Shown piece by piece: positions 36,418-53,200 of a DNA stretch of 64,000 nucleotides. The notes below the pieces were generated by a model, which worked only from the letters and a program-made list of their open reading frames with translations, had not been told where the DNA came from and did no database searches. Within the stretch, counting starts at the first letter, position 1; each line of letters begins with the position of its first letter. A program made the position numbers and the translations under genes. Source of the stretch: Trogon surrucura (lineage: Eukaryota; Chordata; Aves; Trogoniformes; Trogonidae); NCBI GenBank assembly GCA_020746105.1, contig CM036630.1, positions 10,521,840 through 10,585,839 on the forward strand, given 5' to 3'.

Positions 36418-36423
36418 AATAAA
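36418..36423 (+). terminator. Poly(A) signal of NHP2
   Basis: AATAAA about 100 bases past the NHP2 stop codon, followed by a GT-rich stretch (ggtgtctctggggtttgt). Confidence 0.8.
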
Positions 36424-36444
36424 GGTGTCTCTGGGGTTTGTAGG

Positions 36445-36996
36445 ACGCAGTCCCGTCACTCCATAACGGGGAGCGGGTGTGTTGCGGGGTGCCGACCCGC
36501 GGGGGGGGGTCCTCCGGGCCGCCAGGGGGCGCCCGCGCTCCGGCCGCGGGCGGGGACGGGTGTGCGCGCAGAGCGGCGAGCGGGGCTGGGCAAACCACTC
36601 CACGGCGGACCGGCGGCGGGGGCTTCTTCCTCCTCGGGGCTTTTCCCGACCGCGTTAAGCCGTTCCGGGGGAGGGGGGTGGGACCTGTCCCGGCAGCGGT
36701 GCCCCGGCAGCCTGTCCGTCCGCCCGCCCCCGCCAGGCCCAGCCGGTCGCGCCGGCCCCGGGGTGACTCAGCCGGCTGCAATGCCGCGACTGGTTGTACC
36801 GCCAGCCCTGGGCTGCCTCCCGTCCCGATGCGGCGGCTCTCGGACAGCCCTGGCGGGCGCGCTGGAAGCCCCAGAGGGAGGTGGCCCTGGTGCCCCCTCC
36901 AGCGGGAGCCTCGCCTGGCTGAGAACTGCCGGTACCCCCGCCCCGCTGCCGCGCTAGAGGAAAGCAAAGGCAGCGTCCAGGAAAATGAAATCCGGG
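36445..36996. other. GC-rich, CpG-rich gap between the NHP2 and N4BP3 3' ends
   Basis: About 550 bases with frequent CpG and long G and C runs lie between two convergent 3' ends, where a CpG island is not expected. A TGACTCA AP-1-type site occurs near 36762-36768. Frames of 180-290 codons are open on both strands, but their composition is what GC-rich DNA gives by chance and I recognise no domain. See findings. Confidence 0.5.
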
Positions 36997-37002
36997 TTTA
37001 TT
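36997..37002 (-). terminator. Poly(A) signal of N4BP3
   Basis: AATAAA on the minus strand (tttatt on the plus). It implies an N4BP3 3' UTR of roughly 950 bases from 37948 down to about 36980. Confidence 0.7.
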
Positions 37003-37948
37003 GCAGGAAAGGCTTAGGAGAGCTGGGCTGGGCATGGCCTTCCCGTGGCTCTGCTGTTACAGGTGTGGAGCAGGGCTCCTTCCAGCACCTCTCAACCTGG
37101 TCTCCCAGCACTGACCCAGCTCCTCAACTACCCCTCACGCACCCTGGGATTGAGGATGTGGGGATACCCCAGCTTGGGGAGCATCCAAGTGTCGCTGTCC
37201 CACACACACGCCCCCCCCACTCCCCTTTCCCCTCCCCAGAGGCATCCCAGTATGGCAGGGCACCAGATTTCCCTCCCTACTTGCACAAGGCACTTGCCAC
37301 TCTTGGCTCAAGAGCTCCCTGCAGGGAAGCTCTATTAACTACCCTCCTCTGCTGAGCAGCCCCAGTACCTTGACATGGAAAACCCCAATAGTGCTGGGGC
37401 AGCTGCTCCCCACTCCCAGCAGCACCAGCACGTCAGGCTTTCCTCCTCTGCCTTCCCAGTGGCACCAGTGCAGACCAGTGCAGGCACAGGGCGCTGCCAG
37501 CTCTGACATCATTGATGGGGCAGCCACTGCAAGCAGCAGCTGGAATCCCCCCAGCAAGGGTTGGGACATGGCTTGAGCCTCTCCTTAGAAGACATTAAGT
37601 TAACTGGGTTGTAGGGATCAGGGGCAGCAGAGTGGGAGGGATAGGGAATGTCTCACAGGGCGTTTGGTTTCTACCCCCACGGCAGAACAAATGACAGGGC
37701 AAATGCTCCTGGAGTCAGAGCATGGGGCACATGCAAGACCCCCACCCCGGCACAGATGACCCCCCCAGTTGCCAGAGCCCCCACCAGAAGGGCCTGAAGT
37801 GCTGCAAAAAGGAAAAGCTCCCTGGTCGCAATCAGTCCTTCTCCCCAGGGCAGCGCCGAGCAGCCAGTCCTTGTGCAGACCCTGAGATCGTCCCACTGCA
37901 GCAGCAAGAGACCTTCCCTCTTCATAGTTCCACCAGCAATCCCACCGC

Positions 37949-40396
<2,448 letters not shown>

Positions 40397-42256
40397 GGAG
40401 AATTAGAGAAAATCCCGATACCAGCACTGCCGAAGGAGAGACAAAGTCAGCAATGCTGTGCGGCTGGGATTTCAAGCCCGCCCAGCGGCCCCTTTCCCAG
40501 TTGGCCCCAAGGACCAACATGAGCTCCAGTTGCTGGCGGGGGGACCCACCAGCCGCTCCCTGGGAGACCTGGGAGCCCAGTGAGCAGGGTGCTGCCGCAC
40601 GGCATGCGCCAGGAAAGGCATAGCAGGGCGGGGGCTACCCCTGCCACCCCCTCTCAACGGCGGAGCGCCTCCCTCCCACACCCAGCCCCACCTCCCGCCC
40701 GCGGCCGGGGCCACCACCAAAACAGGCACCTGCCGCCCAGCCAGGCGGGCGAGTTCGGGAGCCGGCAGCACCTGCCTGGGCCTGGCGCCAGCCCCGGCCC
40801 AATAGCACCGAGCCAGCCCACTGGGACCTCAGCATCCGGACACTCTCCGGAGACCTCCCCAAAAAGATCCCAGGGCAGCCATTGGGAGCCATTGGGCTCA
40901 GCCTCTGCAGGGCACAGAGGGGACTGGCACCTCTCCTGCCCCATGGGTGGTCTTCCATGGGCTCCAACACCCCGCAGGGCGAGTTCCCAAGCCCTCCCCT
41001 TGGCCCTGCTCCATCTGCAGGTGCTCCCACCCCAACGCCGGGTAGGGACGAGGCAGCTGCAGCCCAGCCACTGTGTGCGTGCCGGGGACCCCGTGGCCGG
41101 ACATGATGGGAGGGCAGTGGGAAAATGAGCAGGATGCAGATGGGACAATGCAGCTTCCTGCACAGGTGGCCGAGGGAGGAAGGATGGGATGACATTTTCA
41201 GCCTCAGCTCCAGCTCCCCGGTGCTGGGGAAGGGGATGATGGTCCTCGCAGCCCTTTGCGGGCAGCCCTGGTGGAGGGAACATGGCAAGCGTAGCGGGGT
41301 CTCAGCAGAGCCCCCTCCAGGGCTCCCAGCCTCGCTGCGGGCTCTCGGGGCTGGGTTACACCCAGGAAGCTGCCCTGGTTCTCAGCCCCACACGCCGGGT
41401 AAACAAACACCCCGCTTTTAATTGCTGCCACGCACAAACCTGTCTGACAGCTCCCAGCCTGCGCTGTCACCTCCCTCTGCGAGCCCAGCACCTGCTCCGG
41501 GCATCGGCACCCCACGGAGGGCTGCAGGGACGGACCCTCTGGGAGGATCCGGGCTGCCTGTGGTACCGCCGGGTGTGCACGGGGATGGAGGGGCACGGAT
41601 GTCCCCATGGAGGGGGAGGGGGGGGTAAAACCGTCAGCGTGCAGCCCCCCCGGTACTAGGGCATCCTCTCTGCCCAGCCCCGCAGCGGTTCCTGGGCCGA
41701 GGAAGTAGGTCAGGTTGTGGGAGGTTTGGGAAGCGCCGGGGGGACTTCGAAGGTGTCCTGCCTGCGGCGGGAAGGGTGTCACACACCCCCCCTCCCCTCT
41801 CCCCAGCCCCGAGGGTGGCAAAACACCGGTCCGGCCAGCCTGGCTCCTTCCCGGCGGGGTGGAGGAGATCCGGTCCCAGCTTTGACCGGGCAGGATGCGG
41901 CCATAAGATGCAGAGGGGAGGCTGCGGGGGGGAAGCTGCGGGCAGGCGGCCGCGGGGGGGGGGACACCCCCCCGCGGCCGCCTCCCCGCAGCCTCCCCCC
42001 CGCGCTTCCCCGCATCTCCCACCGGAATTTCCGGCACGGAAAAGGCGGAGGAGGTGGTGGGGGGGGAGGTCGATCCCGACCGACCGACCGCGCTCCAGCC
42101 GGGGAGACAAAGCCCCGCACGTCGGAAAAGCACCGGGCGGGAGAAGGCGGGGAGGAGCGCACCGCGGGGAGCACCGGGAGAAGCACCGGGAGGGTGGGGG
42201 GGGGTGGTACCGGGAGGTAGCGGAGGGTACCGGAGGGCACCGGGCCCTCACTCACC
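40397..42256 (-). other. N4BP3: N4BP3 5' UTR segment, first intron and putative exon-1 donor
   Basis: On the minus strand a CTCTCCTTCGGCAG acceptor places 30 untranslated bases (40397-40426) before the ATG. A strong donor, GCATG followed by GTGAGTG, lies with GT at 42254-42255. It is the best candidate for the end of exon 1, inside the CpG island. The 1.8 kb between is C-rich. It contains a forkhead-type GTAAACAAACA near 41399-41409 but no coding sequence that I recognise. Confidence 0.55.
41915..41998. repeat. Nested GC-only inverted repeat (84 bases)
   Basis: The inner arms at 41944-41960 and 41967-41983 are perfect 17-base reverse complements around a six-base loop. The outer arms at 41915-41929 and 41984-41998 are perfect 15-base reverse complements. 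On the right the two arms touch; on the left 14 bases separate them. The whole can fold into one long GC stem with a bulge. Confidence 0.85.
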
Positions 42257-42426
42257 ATGCCGGCGGCACCGCGATCCGGGTCGGCTCCTCTCGCCGTTGC
42301 TTCCCTCGCCGCGTTTGAACGCGCCCCTCGGCCGCGACCGCGCGCGGGCAACGGGCGGAGCCGGCACCGGCAAATCGCGGCGCGGAGGCGGGCGGCGGCG
42401 GCGGCGCGGCGGGGAGGGGAGGGGCC

Positions 42427-42466
42427 GAGGGGGGAGGAGGAGGAGGAGGAGGAGGAAGAAGGGGGG
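42427..42466 (+). repeat. GGA-rich polypurine tract
   Basis: Forty bases of pure purine, mostly GGA triplets, inside the N4BP3 CpG island. Tracts like this can form triplex or G-quadruplex structures and vary in length. Confidence 0.75.
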
Positions 42467-42600
42467 CGGCCCGGCCGTGCCCACCGGCGGGGCGGAGCTG
42501 GGCGGTGCCCGGGGCGGGGTGGCTGCGTGCAGCGGCGAGCACACGTTGCGTAAACATCGCACCGCACCCCCCCCCTCCCCAAAAAAAAACCACCCCTCAG

Positions 42601-45600
42601 AAAGCAGTCCCAGGACCGCCAGCAGCGGGTCCAGCCGGTCCCCGGTGGCTCGCATCGGGGCTGGTAGGAGCAGACCCTGTCGCCCGCAAGGAGAGAAGCG
42701 TTCTGCTCAGCCTCGTCGGCTGCACCAAGCCCGTGCGGAGAGAGGTGTCGGCTCCGTGCGACTCTCCTCTTGCAGGACAGACCTGTGTCCCCCCCACCAC
42801 ATCACCCACGGGTGGGCAGGAGCTGCTGGAAGTGCTTGTGCTGCACAACTCATCCCATGGGCGCTGTGAAGTACCCCTGTGGGGCTGCCACTCGCCCCAG
42901 CGCCTGGCGTGGCGCCGGTGGGGCACGACACGCTTCATTCCTCTTGATCCGCCCTGCCGCGTCCTGGTCTGGAGCCGGTTTTGTCACTCACCACCCCTGC
43001 AGCACGCCAAGCACAGGGAGTGGGGATCCTGGCGCGGGGCAGGCTTGGTCACCAGCCATCCCGGCCTCCTCAGGTAGAGTGACACCTGTAGCAGCCTTGC
43101 TCTGTCCCCACGGTAGCCCGTGCGTGGCGCTCATCTCTTCCCAGGGAAGGCTCGCACCCACACGGTCCCCAGCCCGTGTTCCAGGACACGTGTATCCGTC
43201 GCGCTCGCGCGTCGAGGCCACGCTCACTGCCAGCTCCCCCTGCCACACACCAGTCCTCAAGCTGTGCTGCCAGTGCTCACCCACACACACACACTGTCCC
43301 CAGTTTCTGCTTGCCCGGCTCACATGCTCGCCTCATCCTCGGTGCGGTGCCAAGGCACACAACTGCTCCCTCCGTCCCGGGCTCCCTGTTCCCCGCGGCT
43401 CCTTTTCATCGCCCAGCTGCGCGCCGGAGCGGCAGCACACATGGCCTCTGGATAGGGGGTCCCTTGGCAACGGTGCTGTTCCTCACCCTGCTGGCACAGA
43501 TGTGTCTGCGATGCCCCATCCTACTGCCTGGGGCTCAGCCACGAGTGGGGCACCCCCAGCAGCCCATGGGGACAGGCATGTGCCCGCGGTGGCAGGCAGT
43601 GACAGCATCCCATCCGGGCCTCGGTCCATGCAGGTTGCTGTGATGCCGGGCTGACTCCAACAAGTGCTGGTCACAGCCGCACCCTCCTTCCCGTCCTCCC
43701 CATTTCCTGCTGCCACGTCTCCACTGTGGGCTGTGCCCCCTCCAAGCACGTCTCCCTGGGATGGCAGCTTCCATGAGGCCCCAATGGCCAGGGATGCCCC
43801 ATTCTCCGGGCAGAGATGTGCTCCTGCCTCCTGTTGGCTTTTTCCCAGACATTTCTCTCCCCTCGCCTCATACCCCCCAGTCCCTCCCCACATCACAATA
43901 TTACAGCAATATCACATAGCCACGAGCAAACCGCTCCGGCAAGCACCCAGTTTAAAGCAGCCCAGCAACAAAAGCCAGCCGATTGCTGTGCCCCCGACAC
44001 CGATTTGGGCCCCAGAAGGGGGTCGCAGAGGGGCAGGGCTGAGGCTCCATGGGCTCTCTCTGCCCACAAGCATCCTGATCCCCTCCTCAGGGTTGCTGAG
44101 AGCATGGGAACACTGGGAGGCCTCCGGTTCAGCTCCGCAGGGCTCTTGGGACAGCAGGAAGGCTTTCCATCTGCAGAAAGGCAATGGGGAAAAACTCCAT
44201 CCCCTCCCGCTGGTCCATTGCTAATAACAAAGTGCGTGGGCGGGGAACGGAGCAGAGCGACCTCCGAGTCACATTCAGGGCTATAAAAGGAAGCTGGGTC
44301 TCCAGCACGGTGCCTCTTCCACAAAAGCAACCCGAGGATGAGGGGGCTGCGAACGGAGCTGAAAAATAGCTGCCAGGCAGCAGGAGAGGAGCGGAGCGAA
44401 GTGTGAGGTGCACATATGCTCTCTGTTTCTGCACATCTACGTCTTCGTGAAACCTGCCCAAAACTGTGTCATCTATTTTGAACAGCACAGAGAAATACTT
44501 TGATCTGCCTCCACCAGCCCTGGCTGCGGTTCAGGCACCAGCAAGTGGCTGTCATACAGGTGGCTGATGCCGAAATTCGTGTGATGGAGAGACAGGAGCA
44601 GGGGTGCTGGACCAACATCTCCCTCCAGCCAACAGCAGTGAAGGACATCACAGGTTCCAGGAAAACCTTCAGAGCAGTGCACCTGTGTCCAAGCCCACCT
44701 GCAATCTTCATGCCAGACACCAGCGCTGCTTTGGGGCTGCCAGGCTGGAGAGGCCATTGAGCTCTGGGTCAGCGCGTCCCCACGTTGCCCTGGGGCGAGC
44801 ACAGGCCTCCAGCTGGGGCGGAGGACACGCTGGGCCTGCCTGCGCCTTGGATGATGCAAACAAAGCAGCGCAGCCTGATCCTCATCCACCTGCACCACCA
44901 CATCGAGCCCTTCCTCAGGAGGCAGCCCCCCTCACGCCCCAATCCTCAGAGCTCCAGACTCCTCACTCAGCTCCAGAGCAGCACGGAGAGCAGACAGTGC
45001 CAGATCTCTCCAGATGCCCCATCCCACTCCCTGCCACAGTACATGACCCCCATGCTTGGCTCTGATGCTTTTGCCTCCCTCATCCCTGTGCTCCTCCCCG
45101 GAGGTAGCACATCCCCAAGGCCACTCGCCTTCCTGGGATGGTGACAGCTTCCATCTGGGGACGTATGCAGGCACCCCGCAAAGCGATTGTTTTGGGAAGC
45201 ACCAGGCAGAGGACAAGGACAGAAGGGGGCCAGGAACAGCGGAGGGCCTGGTGCCAGCGCTGGTGATGAGGCTGAATGGAGGGGTACTGGATGCTCGGCT
45301 GGGTCTGCCTAGCTTGAGGAGGCAGCAGCACCCAAAGCAAGTGCCAGGACGCCAAAGCAAGCGTAACACAGTCCCACACATGGCACCATCTGTGAGTCAG
45401 GCAAGCACCCTCTGCTCTGGAACAGCACAGAAACATTTCACCCAGCATCCCGAGCCAGGCTGGTGATGGAGAAAGGAGCTCAGCCCTGGCAGGGGTCTCC
45501 CCTGAGAGTCAGTGGGCATTTCTGCCACCCCTTAGCAGATTAGGGTGAGAAGTAACATACTAGAGGTCACGGTGCCTCTTTGCTCCCAGCACAATTGGGC

Positions 45601-46778
45601 ACGGACCAGGCACTACTCCTGTCTGGAGTCAGAGAGCTGGGTCCTGAGCAGGTGGGCCCCCCTGCCCAGATCTACACATTCTACTTCCCAGCACAAGGCG
45701 CTGGTGTGGCCGATTTTTACCAAATCCAAAAAACTGGCAATGCCTAGCATCCTTCCTCACCCATTGGGACCTTTCAAGCTTCTCCACGTTGGGTTCCTGG
45801 GGACCGAGGGTTTGCAGGGTGCATCTGCCTGGTCACCTCTGGCTCAGCCCTTCCCTAAGCCATTCACTGACCCAGAGAAGCCGTACGCACAGTGGGCAGC
45901 TTGAGCCCGCAGCAGAGCCCTCACAGGCCCTGCCAGCAGTGGGCAATCAACCCTGTGATATCCTCAGGAAGTAAATAACCCCCTACTCTGCTGGAACAGG
46001 CAGCCCAGACCCTTATGGTGCCACAAAACGGGAGAAACCAGCCCGATGGCGAGGCAGGGCTGGGCAGCTAGAGTGTAGGGGTGAGATCTGCAGCCTGGGC
46101 CCCCCCCACACCCTCGCCTCTCCCTCAACAACCCAAACCCCGCTGGTCCCACCTTCGAGGGGAGTGATCCAGCTCCTGCCTCACCCAGGGAAGCTCGTTT
46201 GCCTCGACTCAGGTGGGTTAGGGGTAACCATCCTAAGTCCTGCACCTCATCCACACCATCACCCTGGCTCCACCCAGCACCACGGTAAGCCTGGCAGCCA
46301 CACCTTCCCAGAACACCTCACACAGGGCACATCCTGCTTCCCCTCAGTGCTTCTGTGGGGACATCAGGCTCTCCAACCCCCCCAAGAAGTCTAAGGCAGC
46401 ATGTGCCACAGAAGGCAGGCAAGGAAGGGAGCATCTCAGCCAGCTCTCTCCTCCTTACTCCACAGAGTAGTTCTGGGCTATCTCAAGTGCCAACAGCCAG
46501 CAGAGCTGCAGATGCTGGGGCACGGCTCAGCCACAAATGCTTCCCACAGCGAAGCAACCACAGCACAGCCCTGGGCAGCTGAAACACAGGCACCAGCTCA
46601 CTTGGAGCCCGTTTCAGACCAGCTCTGGTCTCTGAACCAGAGATCACCTGTCCAGACAGAGCGTAGCCAGGGCCAAGCCAGAAATGGGCACATTGAAGCC
46701 AGTGAGGCGAAGGGAGCAGGAAAAAGGAGCAGTGCAGCAGGGCCCAGGACATTCACAGCTCACAGGTGCCGATAGTTC
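42601..46778. other. 4.2 kb with no recognisable gene
   Basis: This lies between the N4BP3 promoter and the B4GALT7 3' end. I read both strands and found no protein family, splice-consistent exon set, transposon or RNA gene. Open frames of 100-290 codons are C-rich and look like chance. From human gene order I looked for the homeodomain of PROP1 and did not find it. The one structured element is a TATA-type promoter signature near 44.28 kb, listed separately. Confidence 0.5.
44227..44340 (+). promoter_or_regulatory. Orphan TATA-type promoter signature
   Basis: TATAAAA at 44282-44288 sits in a good context (ggctataaaagg). It is preceded at 44234-44242 by GCGTGGGCG, a consensus EGR1 site overlapping a GC box. 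The complementary CCAAT (attg) lies at 44217-44220. A start site would fall near 44313, followed by ATG at 44338. That ATG opens only 22 codons before TGA at 44403-44405. No downstream exon was recognised, so this may drive a non-coding RNA or an unrecognised gene. Confidence 0.4.
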
Positions 46779-46784
46779 TTTATT
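46779..46784 (-). terminator. Poly(A) signal of B4GALT7
   Basis: AATAAA on the minus strand about 290 bases past the B4GALT7 stop codon. This gives a 3' UTR of normal length. Confidence 0.75.
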
Positions 46785-47071
46785 GTCCTCAGAGCTGGGT
46801 GGCAGCTCAGCCATGTCTGGAAGAAAAAAAGTCTCCTGCAGCTGCCCTGGGAGGCAGCACCAGCATCCGCAGCGACACCCAGGAGTCCTCCTCTCAGCCT
46901 CTTCTGTTGGTCCCAGTGAAGTCTGGTTCTCAGCCTTTTCTGTTCCTCTGTGTCTCACCAGCACTGCCGTGCTCGTCCACTGCAAAAATCCTGCCTGCTC
47001 CCAGCAGCTCGGCAGCAGCCCCAGCATCTTGGCACAAGCACAGCAAAACAACTGGCATGTGGAAAATGAGC

Positions 47072-49447
<2,376 letters not shown>

Positions 49448-49863
49448 GGCGCCCCGTCGGCCCCGCCGCCCGGCCCCTCCGCCGCCGCCGGACACGCTGG
49501 CTGCGTCCCGCCGCTCTCAGCGCCCCCCCCGGAAACGCGGCCCGGCCCCGCCGTTCCGCCCCCATCCCTTCCGCCCCGCGGGGCGGGACCGGGCTGAGGG
49601 ACACACACACAGACCGCCCGGACAACCCCCTGGCTGCCCCGGCAGCAGCCCCCGGGGCACACCCCCCGCCCCCGTGTCTCCGGGGACTGCTCCCCCGGGG
49701 CAAGCCAGCATCAAGGTGAGACCCCTCCGAGGTCAAAACCACCTCCCTTCCCGCTTCCAGCCGCTCCGGCTGCAGCCCGCCCCTCCACCCCCCTTCAAGC
49801 GGACGCCCCCCCGCCTCCCTTTCCCACCCCAGACAGAGACAGAGCCGCAGGTGGTGTCAGTCC
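49448..49863 (-). promoter_or_regulatory. CpG-island promoter of B4GALT7
   Basis: A GC-rich stretch just upstream of the B4GALT7 ATG, reaching to the LMAN2 poly(A) signal. There is no TATA box. C runs dominate from 49.66 to 49.83 kb. With only about 415 bases between the LMAN2 signal and the B4GALT7 ATG, LMAN2 transcription must run into this promoter. Confidence 0.55.
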
Positions 49864-49869
49864 TTTAAT
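49864..49869 (-). terminator. Poly(A) signal of LMAN2
   Basis: ATTAAA on the minus strand (tttaat on the plus), about 355 bases past the LMAN2 stop. It is the only good hexamer before the B4GALT7 island. Confidence 0.6.
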
Positions 49870-50225
49870 GCCCCGTTCGCAGCCCCCTCCCCACAGCCTC
49901 CCCCATTCACACCCGCTGCCACACGCCCCCCACAGACCCACTCGCCCCCCCCACCCCACATAACCCCCCACCGGCAGCACGGCAGGTCCCAGATGGAGGG
50001 GGAAGCGCTGGAAAAACAGGGGAGCAAAGTCCAGGCTCCCCCAGCAGGCATCACCCCCCTGGGTCCAACCCGCCAGACGCCGAGGGCTGAGCAGGAGTTA
50101 CAGCCAGACAGACAGATAAGAAAATACTTCTGATAGTTCTCAGAAACAGCTTCTACAAACCACAGTTTTTACAGCTGCCCATAGAAAAGATGGGTTTGGG
50201 CACAGGCCAGGGCCCAGGTTTCCAG

Positions 50226-53200
50226 CTAGTAGAAACGCTTGTTCCGCTCCTGGCGTTTCTGGAAGACAACAGCCCCCACGACAGCGCAGACGATGATGCC
50301 CAGGAGCGCGCAGAGCAGGAGCAGGAACACCTTCCAGCCTGTCAGAGGCCCGCTTCGGAAATTCCCCGTCGGGTCATCCACGTTGTCTGCAAGGATGAGA
50401 ACTGCTACAGAGGCCAACCCAAGCTCGGCTCCCGCAGTCTCACGGGGTGTCACACCTCTGATGCCTTTCAGCAGGCCTTTATGAGTCCAGCCCAATCCTC
50501 CACTGAAGGTTTCTGAAGCCCAGAAACTCACCTTTGGGTGATTTAAGGAGGCTGACGCTAGGCTCAATCTTGGTCCAGTCAACAGTCTCATCTTCTAGAG
50601 GGTGTTCCACCATGAGCTGGAACAGCTTCATCGAGATAATGTCATGATTGTCTAGGAAACAACAACCAGCACCGAACACTTTCAGAAGCTCTGAGACATC
50701 CACAGGCTCAGAGCATCCCCAAGGATCACGCTCTACTAAGCCCAGGTCTCCTTCCCTCTCAAGCCACCTATACACTCCAGGTATCAAACCACAATTTCAG
50801 ATACTCTTTAGCTCTCAGATGCCTCCTTTTCCCAGGCCATGGGTCCCTACCCAACAGTTTTAAGATTCAAAGCTATTCCATACATCCAAGGCATTCTATT
50901 ACAGGCTCCAAACAACAGGTATTCCTGCAAGCAACCCCCTCCTATCTCACCAGACAAATCTCCAGTGCCAGCAGAAGCACCAAAGAAGTAGCCAGTTGGC
51001 AGCTGCACCCCTGCAATGTCAATGCAGTTCTTCCATTCATTCTTATCTTCCACGTCGGTCATCACCTGCAAGACCAGGGGAGCATCACAGCAGGAATGCA
51101 CACCACCACACACACCTGCCTGCAGCTCTTTTGGAGCTGGACGTGCAGGAGAGGCAGGCGGTCGAGCCTGGAAAACCATCTCCAGGTTACCTATTGATAC
51201 AGCAACACCCGCCCCTCAGCACTGCCCTGTCTAACACCCGGGACACCTTGCTTTGCCACATCTCACCGTGAGGCGACCTCGGGAGTACCGAATTGCCAGG
51301 AAAGTGTCATGGTTCTGGTTCCGAAGGTCAGCGGTGCACCCCGCCAGCTCCGTCCAGCGCCCGTCCTTACTGTGGTCGTACGTGAGGGAGCCGTTGTTCA
51401 CCATCGCAGAGATGTAGGGGAACACACGCTGCAGGGAGGAGAGCGCTGCTGCTGTCAGCCTGCAGCAGCCTTTGAGCTGCAAACCAAGAATTGCCTTCCT
51501 CTGCCTGGTCAGAACCTCAGTGAGAGGGGGATCTCAGCCAGGCATGGCAACGGAGCCACGGCGTTGCTGCACCGTTGGGTACGGAGGGCAGAACAAAGAA
51601 ATCAAGGCTCATTTTGCACATAAAGCTGCTTCTACACTGAGTGAGAACTTATTCTGGCTAAAGCTGAGCAGCCATTTCTGACCTTCTCTACCAAGACCCT
51701 CCCTAAGACCAGCAGACCGCACGGCCAGGGCAAAGAGACCACCCCAAACTTGCAGAGTAAGCACCTGAGAGGGTAAACAGTGTAAGAACAGAGCACAGGA
51801 GCCAGAATGGGCAGAAATCCCACATAAGCAGCATAACCACACTCATGGCTTTGCCATCAGTACATTATGTACACCAGGAGGGGCCAGCTGGAGGCAAGAA
51901 ATCACCTCCCAAGGGTGCATCAAGAGAACAGATGGGTCATTTCCAGGTACTTCATGACTTAAGCATCACGGTTTTGGTGCAATAGATCTCGCTATCCCAG
52001 TTACATTTTCTGACTGTGCTGTAACAAGATCTACACACAGAGAACAGGACAGAACAACCATCAGCCTCCAAAGGGCTGATCTGTATTTTGGCCATGGGGA
52101 ATTCTGAAGCAAGAAGCCAGCCCATGAGTTTCTCTTTTACACGTCCAGGTTACAAACAGTGAATAAGGCCAGTAATAACATGGAATGAGTAACCAATGCA
52201 CAGAGAAGGTCTGGAAATGATACTCAGGATGAATATACTCATACTCTTAGGCTGATTCCTCTACCTTTACTTAAAAGATGGTGCAGAGTTCACATCAGCC
52301 CTATGCTGTCCTCTCACAAAGAGGGAGAAAGGCCTTGAAAACATTTCTGTAGTCAACAACAGCAAAACATGGAGCAAGGACGTCCTCTAATGCATGTACA
52401 AAGTCTTCCCTTTACAGGAAGAGCAGCCTGCTCTCACTTAAGGAGAGACTTACCCTTGGTCTGTGCGTGAAGCGCTCAGAGCACAAAGCCATGAGCAAAG
52501 AGCCTCCTCAGCACTGAACGAGCTCCCTGAACTCCTTACCTCTGTCGCTTCATCATTGGGATACGTATCAAGGAAAATAGCCAGTCCATGGAAGTTGTCC
52601 TTGCTGCCAAAGACAGGACCTGGAACAAGGCAGACAATTGGAACTGGACTTCTCTCAGAGAGAATTTGTGATCAGTCTTCTTCTGAAAAGAGCTTTGAGA
52701 GCAGTTCACTGCCAGGCATGTGATGGAGGCTGCCTGGGCCCAGGGCAGCACACGCAGGACACACCATCCCTGTCTTAACGAAACCAAACAGCTCAAATGC
52801 TCTCCACAGTAACAAACCTTCCGGGACAGAGGCAGCTCGCTGGGCTGCCCTGGGACACGTGTGAGCACTGACAAGGCCCCAGCCCGCCTGGGCAGCCCCC
52901 GGCTGACACCGTACCTGGCACGAGCCGCTCCTGCGTGTACCACAGCGCCAGCCCGTCCCCGTGCAGGTTCTTTTTGCCGGCTCCGTGGATCTTGAAGTGG
53001 ACGTGGAGCTCCCAGTCCTTGAGGAAGCAGGGCTGCAGGGAGAGACCGCCGAGCGGGGTCAGGCCGGGAGAGGAGCCAGGGCGGTCCCGAGTCCCCACCG
53101 GCCTCCTCCGCCCCCCGCGGTCTCCCCGCGGGCTCTCACCACACGGTTCCAGATGGAGCCCTCCCGGCTGCGCTCATCGGGCGTCAGGCGGACGTACTGG

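Larger units (their letters stand above)
41800..42600 (-). promoter_or_regulatory. CpG-island promoter of N4BP3
   Basis: Dense CpG sequence flanks the putative first-exon donor at 42254 and ends near an A-rich stretch at 42580. There is no TATA box. A polypurine GGA-repeat tract lies at 42427-42466. Transcription of N4BP3 probably starts between about 42260 and 42500. The exact start cannot be read from sequence. Confidence 0.5.

Noticed and set aside
36239..37355. Open frames of 240-290 codons on both strands around 36.2-37.4 kb
   Set aside because: GC-rich DNA lacks stops. The frames cross the NHP2 3' UTR and the N4BP3 3' UTR, with no splice logic or recognisable domain.
41204..42869. Frames of 200-310 codons around the N4BP3 first exon
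   Set aside because: CpG-island shadow with runs of Pro, Gly and Arg; no family match.
42601..46778. PROP1 homeobox gene expected near B4GALT7/N4BP3 from human order
   Set aside because: No homeodomain signature (WFQNRRAK or similar) is found in any frame.
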